A stretch of 64,000 nt of DNA from Pseudomonas syringae CC1557 (GTDB lineage: Bacteria; Pseudomonadota; Gammaproteobacteria; Pseudomonadales; Pseudomonadaceae), in NCBI RefSeq assembly GCF_000452705.1, contig NZ_CP007014.1:2604001-2668000 (forward strand). Direction: 5' to 3'. Shown in pieces: positions 35,741 to 42,552 of this stretch. The notes under the pieces were generated by a model that worked only from the letters and a program-made list of their open reading frames with translations, was not told where the DNA came from and ran no database searches. Numbering within the stretch: position 1 is the stretch's first letter; each line of letters starts with the position of its first letter. A program made the position numbers and the translations under genes.

Positions 35741-36241
35741 CGGAGCTTACTCTCGGGGCAGCAATGAATCGGCAACCGATCGCTTCCCTTTGTCCAGGTC
35801 GACCATCGTCTGCCACAGCAGTTGCAGCGGAAGCGACGAAATCGTAAGAAATATTCTTAAAATTCAGATGTTTAGCGAATTTCCTAGTCCAGCCCCCCGC
35901 ACCGGAGACTTTCCTAAAGTTGTGGTCAGGCATAGTTTCGGTAAAGTGGTGCGGCGCGAGCCTCACTCTGGAGCACTCATGCCTAACTATGCAGATGCTT
36001 AAGTGCTACACCCCACCTTCTCGCGTAAGACTTGGTACAGAACTTCACCGCACCCCCTCAGACCGCGCCGTCCGCCTCTACGAACCGACTAAGAGCCACC
36101 CGCCATGCCGAGAACCACGCATCGCCTAATCCAGCCGACGCCACAGCAAGCGGCGCGGGCGCTGTCTCGCTGAGCCACGCTTATCGCAAGTCGCCCACAG
36201 ACAAGCACGTCATTTCAATCACTACCAGGGAGGTATTCACC
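35741..36241. other. Gap between the DUF3577 leader and the plus-strand cargo genes
   Basis: About 500 bases without a credible gene. The part from 35850 on is AT-richer than the backbone and probably belongs to the cargo insert. It holds the first copy of the direct repeat listed next. Confidence 0.4.
36078..36129 (+). repeat. Direct repeat copy 1 upstream of the TrbM-like gene
   Basis: Shares TCTACGAACCGA, ATGCCGAGAAC and CATCGCCTAATC with 36741-36792 in the same orientation, over about 52 bases with roughly 80 percent agreement by eye. Each copy precedes one plus-strand cargo gene (by about 110 and 60 bases). It may be a mobile cassette boundary or a shared promoter. Confidence 0.65.
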
Positions 36242-36562
36242 ATGAAGCTACGCACTATTTCCGCCACTATCGCACTGGCTGCGACTTTGGGCCTTGGCCT
36301 GAGCGCTACAGCTCGCGCCCAGGCGCCGGACCCTTGCACGGTCTTTCTTTGCATGGCCAGCGTGTCCGGCTCCGGAACGCCGACTCCCGAATGCTCGGCG
36401 CCGATCGCAGTCTTCCACGCTATCCAGGTATGGAGCCCGCAGTTCAACCCGCCGGCCACGGCGGAGGCACGCCGGACATATCTGACGACATGTCCAGGCA
36501 CGACCCCAGCAAATCAAGCCATCGTGGAATCCATTATCGAGAAGTGGGGCTACAGACCTTGA
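36242..36562 (+). CDS. Exported TrbM/KikA-like small protein
   Basis: A 106-residue exported protein. A signal peptide (TISATIALAATLGLGLSATA, cleaved near RAQ-AP) is followed by a Cys-containing domain. PDPCTVFLCMASVSGSG and PTPECSAPIAVFHAI resemble the TrbM (KikA) family, periplasmic proteins of conjugation systems. GGGAGG lies 8-13 bases before the ATG at 36242. It is on the opposite strand to its surroundings, with the following broken gene, and both carry the same upstream repeat. Confidence 0.65.
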   Translation: MKLRTISATIALAATLGLGLSATARAQAPDPCTVFLCMASVSGSGTPTPECSAPIAVFHAIQVWSPQFNPPATAEARRTYLTTCPGTTPANQAIVESIIEKWGYRP

Positions 36563-36740
36563 CTGGCATCGCCCGCTGACCCATAAAAGCGCTTGTTTCT
36601 GAGAATTTGCGGGGATACCGCTACACCCCTGTTTGCATGGGTATCGCGCATTTCCTTTCTGTGCCATTGCGCTTCTATGCATCGGGCGGTGGGAAGTGAA
36701 CCCACTCCCTTTTATATGTTCGTCCGCAGGAAAGCGCACT

Positions 36741-36792
36741 ACGCTTCTACGAACCGATTAGAAACCACTCACCATGCCGAGAACACACATCG
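36741..36792 (+). repeat. Direct repeat copy 2 upstream of the broken lipoprotein gene
   Basis: Partner of 36078-36129, same orientation. The gap 36563-36850 that holds it has no other feature I can name. Confidence 0.65.
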
Positions 36793-36850
36793 CCTAATCG
36801 CGCTGCCAAAATAAATAACTGTTTGTCTTAACCTACAGAGGAAGTTCGTT

Positions 36851-37478
36851 TTGCATACCGCCATCAAGATCGTCGCCATCAGTAGCCTTGCCTTTACGCT
36901 TGCTGCGTGCGGCAGCGCCAAAGACGCCAACAAGAGCAACTTCAGCAAGGCCATCCAGGCGTACCTGGACACTCAAGAAGGGCCTATGCGCTTCGATTCC
37001 TGCAAAGGGCTTGCCGTTCACCCTGGCGAATCAAGATATGCTGAGCGGCCAGAACAAGAAGCGCGCCGATGCGCTGGTCGATGCCGGACTGTTGACGAAG
37101 CGAGACACCGAAGTCAAAGCCATGTTCGGCAACAAGATGGAGCCAGCCACCGAGTACCAAATCACTGACACCGGTAAGAAATTCCTCGTCGCCAACGGTG
37201 CGAACACGCTGGCTGGGCAAGATGCCTTCTGTACCGGCAAGTACACCGTCGTGGAAGTGGACAACTTCACTGAACCCAGCGACATGATGGGCGTAAAGCT
37301 GTCGCAGGTGAACTACCGCTACAAGGTAGACGGTGCAGAAGACTGGGCCAAATCGGAAGTCATGCGTGCCAACTACAAGAATTTTGCGGAACAGACTCAG
37401 GGAGACATACAAGCCAAGGCGGCGGTCATCCTGACCAACGATGGGTGGATGCATGAGCGTCTATTCAAGCGTGGATAA
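36851..37478 (+). pseudogene. Lipoprotein gene with a +1 frameshift
   Basis: The TTG start at 36851 follows AGAGGAAG and gives a lipoprotein signal peptide with lipobox LAACG (IVAISSLAFTLAACGS). The frame reads YLDTQEGP and then leaves phase. The remaining protein continues in another frame as KGLCASIPAKGLPFTLANQD and runs to 37478. One extra base within CAAGAAGGGC (about 36975) explains the break; CAGAAGGGC would give TQKGL. The intact product would be about 208 residues. I do not know its function. A terminator follows at 37.5 kb. Confidence 0.7.
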
Positions 37479-37497
37479 AGAGCGCTGAATAAGTTCT

Positions 37498-37534
37498 AAA
37501 AAAAGGCCCTTCATCATAAGTGAAGGGCTTTTTT
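37498..37534. terminator. Bidirectional rho-independent terminator
   Basis: GCCCTTCA (37506-37513) pairs with TGAAGGGC (37521-37528) around a 7-base loop. A7 lies on one side and T6 on the other. It ends the plus-strand cargo transcript and can also stop minus-strand transcription from the DUF3085 gene. Confidence 0.9.
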
Positions 37535-37629
37535 CTTCTGGCTGCTGCATCAATGCCCGGAACAGTCCGGATGCTGGCTTACTGGGGATATTGCCGACCA
37601 CTGGCGAGGGCCGAGTGGCGGTTGCCGCG

Positions 37630-37983
37630 TTACGCGGGAGGCACCGCCTCCAGCGATAGATGCGTGGCGGTGGCGGAAAGCACCAGGTCGTCAGTGGTGT
37701 GCAGAATGCGAGTGAATAAGCTGTCCTTCGGATCAAGGTACTCGGCGAAGTCATCGCCGCCCAGTTCGGCGAGCGCTAGTTCCCACCAGTTGCCAAACGG
37801 GTCTGTATCCGGATTGCAGCCGACGGCATAGGCTAGCAGCTTCACCCGCCCATCCGGGCGGCGCTCGCCGTTCTCGGCGAGGAAGTATACGCCTTGGTCC
37901 TTGACCAGGATAAGGCGGCATTGGCTGGCGATCGCCTCGGTCAGCACAGGGCGAAGGTCGGCCCCTTTGAATCGCAGTGACAT
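37630..37983 (-). CDS. DUF3085 family ICE protein
   Basis: A 117-residue protein of the DUF3085 type: LILVKDQGVYFLAENGE in the first half and YAVGCNPDTDPFGNWWELA with GGDDFAEYL in the second. Function unknown; such proteins are encoded on ICEs and large plasmids. AAGGAG precedes the ATG at 37983 and a GC-rich leader hairpin (38015-38042) lies before that. Confidence 0.82.
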   Translation of the reverse strand: MSLRFKGADLRPVLTEAIASQCRLILVKDQGVYFLAENGERRPDGRVKLLAYAVGCNPDTDPFGNWWELALAELGGDDFAEYLDPKDSLFTRILHTTDDLVLSATATHLSLEAVPPA

Positions 37984-38014
37984 AGTCGAAATCTCCTTCG
38001 TGGACTAGAGAAAA

Positions 38015-38042
38015 GGCCCTCCACCCGGATGGATGGAGAGCC
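38015..38042 (-). promoter_or_regulatory. Leader hairpin/attenuator before the DUF3085 gene
   Basis: On the minus strand GGCTCTCCA pairs with TGGAGGGCC (9 bp, one G-T pair, 10-base loop) and is followed by TTTTCTC, then AAGGAG and the ATG at 37983. It has the form of a terminator placed in a leader. Confidence 0.6.
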
Positions 38043-38126
38043 TGTGGGGCACAAGGCCAGAGGGACTGAAACGCCGTGATGAGGGTTCGGTTCAGCCGAA
38101 GAACCGTCTGGCTTCAGTGCGGGGCG

Positions 38127-38939
38127 TCATGCCGGCAGCGCTTGGCGCGGTCGAGTCGCCTTCGTGTTGATGACGCTTACGTCGATCAGGCGCCAACGCC
38201 CGTCATCGATGAGTCGCTCCAGCACTTCGCCGAGCATGTCGAAGTACACCTCGTCATGCCGATCGATCAACTCGTCGTCTCGGTGCAACTCCACCACGTA
38301 GGCATCCCCTGCGCGGTCGTACAGCACCGTTACACGGCCCTCGAACTTCGCGGTCGAGACCGTGAAGCTGATCGCCGGAGGTGTCTCGATGATCTTGGAC
38401 GGTTTCGGATCGACCCAGGTGAAATCCCGGGCACCGGCATCGACCAGCATGTGGGTGATGCGCCGGAAGCCATCGGGCGCTGGCATTTCCTCCAGTTGCT
38501 CGATGAGCTGGCCCAGTTCCATGCACTGCGGTTTGGGGATAGGCAGCTTGGCCGGTGCGGAACCAAGGATGTGCGTCTTGACGGTGTAGGGAATGCCGTC
38601 GGACGTCATCTCGGTGCGTACTTCCGGGGTGTCCGCGCGCAGTCCGTCGAAACGGCGCCGCGCGTAGGGTTGGACATGCACCTTGGCGCCTTCGGAGGGA
38701 ACGACGGTCACCAGTTTGGGATCGAGCACAGCGAACTCGCTGGGCTTGAGCTTGACGACGATGGCGTCATCAGTCGCCACGACCACGCGCCCATCGAAAG
38801 GCATGGGATCGATGGCGAAGCCCAATGTTGAAGACTGCGGCTGATCATCGAATACGCGGTACTTGAACGACCGCACATTGCGAGGTACATGGCCTGCGAC
38901 AAGCGTAGGCATCATAGATTTGATGAGGGAACGGTCCAT
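38127..38939 (-). CDS. Conserved hypothetical ICE protein, 270 residues
   Basis: A soluble protein beginning MDRSLIKSMMPTLVAGHVPR. It is rich in beta-type segments (DAIVVKLKPSEFAVLDPKL, VTVLYDRAGDAYVVELH). I recognise no catalytic motif. Codon use matches the ICE backbone. AGGAGTTTCCC precedes the ATG, and an exceptionally long (about 470 bases) structured leader lies upstream. Confidence 0.72.
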   Translation of the reverse strand: MDRSLIKSMMPTLVAGHVPRNVRSFKYRVFDDQPQSSTLGFAIDPMPFDGRVVVATDDAIVVKLKPSEFAVLDPKLVTVVPSEGAKVHVQPYARRRFDGLRADTPEVRTEMTSDGIPYTVKTHILGSAPAKLPIPKPQCMELGQLIEQLEEMPAPDGFRRITHMLVDAGARDFTWVDPKPSKIIETPPAISFTVSTAKFEGRVTVLYDRAGDAYVVELHRDDELIDRHDEVYFDMLGEVLERLIDDGRWRLIDVSVINTKATRPRQALPA

Positions 38940-39413
38940 GGGAAACTCCTTGAGGAAGAATCAAGGGATTCCCCACCCGCAAGGGAGAGGTCCCTTGTGG
39001 GTGGCGTGGATGGACGCGTCCGCGTCCGTGGAAAGAAACGACCAGTGCGGTTTCCCGCACTTGCAGCCTTTAAGGTCTCGGCTGCCTGGGCATGTGTCGG
39101 CAACGCCGACGAACATGCAGGGAAGAATGGCGCTGCAGCAGGCTGTCGGCTCGAAGAAAATGACATCGCGCCGCACCCGCTTTTCAGCGCATTGCAGGCA
39201 AGAAAAAGACCTGATGAGTGGTTGGCAAGGTCAGGCTTCGGACACGAAGTGGCGTTTGCGCTGACGCGGGAAAGAACACATGCTGTGCTGATTTCTGGCT
39301 TTGGGTCAGGCCTTGCGCTGCGCGACGTGAAAGAGCTTGAGGGACATGGCCTAGGCGGCACATGTCCCTTGTGGGTGGGTGAGCGAAAGGCAGTGTTATT
39401 CCGGAGACCGGCT
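38940..39413 (-). promoter_or_regulatory. Long structured leader with CATG-stem-CATG element E2
   Basis: At least six hairpins in series. A 14-bp stem with one G-T pair is at 38973-39004 (loop GAGG). GGACGC/GCGTCC is at 39012-39027 and AGTGCGG/CCGCACT at 39044-39061. GCAGCC/GGCTGC joins 39063-39068 with 39080-39085. The E2 element is CATG (39091-39094), a 6-bp stem GTCGGC-AAC-GCCGAC (39096-39110), and CATG (39114-39117). A further 9-bp stem with CATG arms is at 39340-39369. A plus-strand frame over this stretch is not a believable gene. Confidence 0.65.
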
Positions 39414-39806
39414 TCACCAACCGCTGTAATTCAGTATCAGGTCGGCGAGTACCTTGCGATGTTGTAGATCGAGACCGCCGAAGTCGGCAAGCCCATGGAA
39501 TCCGCAACGTTTCAGAAGCGCGCCTCCCTTGCGCTCGTTGTAGAAGCTGACCATCGCGGCAAGAAACATGCGTTCCCCACTGCTCAGGACGCTAATGGCC
39601 TTGCTGATCCTTGGCACGTCGGGGCACATATCCCATTTGTCGCGTGCCAGGTTTAGCCCTTCGGGTGTGCCATCGCCAAACCATTGAGGCCCAGCGAGTT
39701 GCACACCGCGTTTCCAGGCATGGAGAAACGCATCGGACGCCGCAGCGAAATGCCGCTGCTCCTGTGCGATTTGATCGACGATTTCTCGAGGCAGATGCTG
39801 GTTCAT
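39414..39806 (-). CDS. Conserved hypothetical ICE protein, 130 residues
   Basis: A soluble, mostly helical protein starting MNQHLPREIVDQIAQEQRHF. It has FLHAWKRGVQLAGPQWFGDG in the middle and ISVLSSGERMFLAAMVSFYN further on. No known family, no signal peptide or membrane segment. GGAGCCACGTC precedes the ATG. It is 21 bases downstream of the 70-residue gene, so the two probably share a transcript. Confidence 0.7.
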   Translation of the reverse strand: MNQHLPREIVDQIAQEQRHFAAASDAFLHAWKRGVQLAGPQWFGDGTPEGLNLARDKWDMCPDVPRISKAISVLSSGERMFLAAMVSFYNERKGGALLKRCGFHGLADFGGLDLQHRKVLADLILNYSGW

Positions 39807-39827
39807 GACGTGGCTCCTCCAGTTGGA

Positions 39828-40040
39828 TCAGGGATTGGCCAGTTGGGACCAGCCGCCACTTTCGAGGGCGCTTTGAGCTGCGGCATAGCTTCGGAAGTAC
39901 TCGCGAGATTCCCGCGAGACGGGACCTTCGCTATTGCGTGTGCCGATGTAGTGGCCTGCGGCGCTCTGCAGGACTTCGAGCGGCAGTAACTTGCCGCAAT
40001 AGATCAAAGCCAATTGGCCGAAAGAGGCTTGTTGGGACAT
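39828..40040 (-). CDS. Small hypothetical ICE protein, 70 residues
   Basis: A short protein (MSQQASFGQLALIYCGKLLP, then YIGTRNSEGPVSRESREYF). No family recognised. AGGAGCCC lies before the ATG at 40040. A leader of about 400 bases lies upstream with the third copy of the CATG element. Confidence 0.6.
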   Translation of the reverse strand: MSQQASFGQLALIYCGKLLPLEVLQSAAGHYIGTRNSEGPVSRESREYFRSYAAAQSALESGGWSQLANP

Positions 40041-40187
40041 GAGTGGGCTCCTAGGAAAGCGGGGCCTTGTCCCTCACGGGATGGCAGCTCCCGCACGCGG
40101 TCGAAAAGAACGCATCAGCGTCACAAGACGCGTGTCCGCAGACTCGATGCGACGGCGGACTGGTGGGTAGCACGGGAGAACCCCGCG

Positions 40188-40240
40188 GCGGCCTCGAAAC
40201 TCAGGCTGCTGGCATGGTGCTGACGGATCAGCGACACATG
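40188..40240 (-). promoter_or_regulatory. CATG-stem-CATG element E3 in the leader of the 70-residue gene
   Basis: The stem GCGGCCT (40188-40194) with AGGCTGC (40203-40209) is followed by CATG (40213-40216), the stem GCTGA-cgga-TCAGC (40219-40232) and CATG (40237-40240), then GCAGC. This has the same part order and spacing as E1 and E2. The remaining 40041-40448 stretch has no gene I can support. Confidence 0.65.
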
Positions 40241-40448
40241 CGGGCAGCGTCGCGCGCGGGCCGGGCCAAGTCAGCGGAAAATTGGAACCCGTTCCGGTCC
40301 CGATTGATGGCCGCGAAAAAGAAAGCCCGGCATCGAACTGGCGGATGGCCGGAGTGGAACCTGCAGCAGCCTGGACAACCTGGCTGCTAGATGCTGCCGA
40401 CATGTCGAGCGTGCCGTAAAGAGAATGGCGTGCCTGGGGTGGCGAGCA

Positions 40449-42020
40449 TCAAACCGAAGCGGTCAACCTCTTCTTGTGCAGGCACTGCACCAGCCGCTGA
40501 CCCAGCCACGCGACGCAGGGCACGGCCATCGAGTTGCCGATCGCCTTGTATCGCGGGGCATCTGTGGCGGGCTTGCCGCGATAAGGGACCAGCGTGTAGT
40601 CGTCGGGCATGCCTTGCAGCCGCTCGCATTCCAGTGGCATCAGGCGCCGCACCTGCCATTGCGACCAGTCTCCCAGAACGGGATCATTCCAGTCGTACCG
40701 GAAATGCGCCTCATAGTTAGGTGCCAGCACATGACTCTTGTCCACGCCATCGCCACTGATGCGCAGTGCGGTCGATATGCCGCCGCCAAGCTCGGCTGCA
40801 AGACCATGCTGCCTGCCCCGCAAAGCAACGCAGGCCACCATCGGCACCCCGTAGCCTGGCCTGCCATTGGACAGGATGGTGCAAGCCACCTGCCCATGGC
40901 CTGACTCAAATCGCACTTCGCCGCGATTGTTCTGCGCGAATGCGATAGCCGGTACCACTCCTGCGTTCGCATGGCTGTGGCGATGCCCGCCTGCACGCAG
41001 GGTTGGCGCCCAATCCACTGTCGCATCGGCTCCACAACCTTGGGCGGTGAAGGCAATGATCGGCGCACCTTTGCCCGTACCTTCTTCGCCGCTGCCCTTG
41101 CCCCCGTTGGCGGTGTCGAGGGTGTGGGTGATGCTGCCGGCGACTGACAGCGCCATGAACGTCTCCGTGCGGATGTCATGCTTGGTGTCCGCCAACAGGC
41201 ATGCGGCCACATCGACAGGGCCGATGCCTTCACCGAATCCAAACGTCGTCTTGACCTTGCCGTAGTGTTGCTTCAGTCCCCTGAAGTCGCCTGCTGCCTC
41301 AGCGCCAAGTCCAGCAGCGCCGGCAGTGCCTTGCCACGGCGCGAAGCCCGGCGAAGGATGCCCGCGCAGGCCTGCACGCTCAAAAAGTATTTCGGCGGGA
41401 TCGAAACCATCTCCACCACCTGCCACAAGAAACACACGCTTGCGACGTTGGGCGACGCCGAAATATTGAGCGTCGAGCACGCGCCAGGCGATGCGGCGCC
41501 TGGGGCCAGACACGTAACCTGCGTGCGTCCATTTTTCCCCTGGCGGTTCGAGCGCACGGCTTTCTCCGGCCAATGCTCCCAGGAAATGCCCGAAGGCGTT
41601 GCTGCGGTCGTTGAGGACGCCTGGGACGTTTTCCCAGACGATCGTGGCCGGCGAGCGGTGTTTTTGGTGACGGGCTTGGTCGATGGCATTGGCTAACTCC
41701 ACATAGGCAAGGGTCAAGGCGCCGCGCGGGTCATCCAGTCCCCGGCGCGCGCCGGCCACGCTGAACGATTGGCATGGCGTGCCGCCGACCAGGATGTCGG
41801 GGGCCGGCACGGTACTGGCCTGAACCTGGCGAGCGATCGTGGTCATGTCGCCCAGGTTGGGCACATGCGGGTAGTGGTGTGCGAGCACGGCGCACGGGAA
41901 CGGCTCGATTTCGGCAAACCACGCGGCTTCAAGGCCGAGAGGTTGCCAGGCGAGGCTCACGGCCTCGATGCCGCTGCACACGCTGCCGTAAAGCAGCGGC
42001 GCGCAAGGTTGAGGGTGCAT
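40449..42020 (-). CDS. DNA cytosine-5 methyltransferase
   Basis: A 523-residue Dcm-type enzyme. Motif I is YGSVCSGIEAVSLAW and motif IV is GGTPCQSFS (catalytic Cys 83). Motif VI is WENVPG at about 129-134 and motif VIII is QRRKRVF. A long target-recognition stretch follows. Motifs IX (RRLMPLECERLQGMP) and X (GNSMAVP) complete the fold, so it should be active. It differs from ordinary restriction-modification enzymes in lacking a nearby endonuclease and probably protects the ICE. The ATG at 42020 has AGGAGAGCC upstream. Confidence 0.92.
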   Translation of the reverse strand: MHPQPCAPLLYGSVCSGIEAVSLAWQPLGLEAAWFAEIEPFPCAVLAHHYPHVPNLGDMTTIARQVQASTVPAPDILVGGTPCQSFSVAGARRGLDDPRGALTLAYVELANAIDQARHQKHRSPATIVWENVPGVLNDRSNAFGHFLGALAGESRALEPPGEKWTHAGYVSGPRRRIAWRVLDAQYFGVAQRRKRVFLVAGGGDGFDPAEILFERAGLRGHPSPGFAPWQGTAGAAGLGAEAAGDFRGLKQHYGKVKTTFGFGEGIGPVDVAACLLADTKHDIRTETFMALSVAGSITHTLDTANGGKGSGEEGTGKGAPIIAFTAQGCGADATVDWAPTLRAGGHRHSHANAGVVPAIAFAQNNRGEVRFESGHGQVACTILSNGRPGYGVPMVACVALRGRQHGLAAELGGGISTALRISGDGVDKSHVLAPNYEAHFRYDWNDPVLGDWSQWQVRRLMPLECERLQGMPDDYTLVPYRGKPATDAPRYKAIGNSMAVPCVAWLGQRLVQCLHKKRLTASV

Positions 42021-42552
42021 ATCGGCTCTCCTGTTCGTGTGGCCCAGGCCAATGGCCGGGCCGGGATGTTGATGGGCAGGAGAAAGGCGCCGAAGGCCGC
42101 AGGGCCTTCGGCTCGGGAGAAAAGAAGAAGCCACCCGTGGGCTGATTTGCAGGCCCGGTCGTCGCTAGAACCGTCTGCTGTCAGCAATCACACCCGGCCC
42201 ATGTCGTGGCTGGGGCCGGCATCGTCTGGCGCACATCCGCGCACAAAGGGAGCCCGTTTTTGCGCCGGCGGGCACCGGCACCGAATACCGCTGACCGCAA
42301 GGGGTCTCCCGATGGCTTGTGTGAGCGGGCAAGCCATCGGGGGACCCTTCGCAGAGGCGGAAGAAATGCAGATCAGCAGCGCGCGCGTGGCGCGATTCTT
42401 GGAGGAGTTACCTTCAGGTCCCGCGGCCGGGGGCGGCTCGGCGGGACGCGCACACGGATCAAGAAGGCGATGTGCGCTGGGCGTCCCGAAAGGGCGCGGG
42501 ACACGAGCCATGCCGCAGAAGGCGAGCACGGCTCACGGGGGAGAGGGGTCGA
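42021..42552. other. Non-coding stretch with very strong hairpins between topB and the methyltransferase
   Basis: 532 bases with no supported gene. A 10-bp stem GCCGAAGGCC/GGCCTTCGGC is at 42089-42112. An 18-bp stem with a single T-G pair and a 10-base loop is at 42302-42347. A 7-bp stem GTCCCGC/GCGGGAC lies near 42418-42447. A minus-strand frame (42188-42529) overlaps the big stem and has a biased Pro/Ala/Arg content, so I do not call it. The density of stems suggests a function in RNA or in single-stranded DNA. Confidence 0.55.

Noticed and set aside
38889..39467. A plus-strand frame over the structured leader
   Set aside because: It covers a run of hairpins, starts inside the neighbouring gene on the other strand and does not look like protein.
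42188..42529. A minus-strand 113-codon frame between topB and the methyltransferase
   Set aside because: It contains the 18-bp hairpin, has biased Pro/Ala/Arg content and no good ribosome-binding site.
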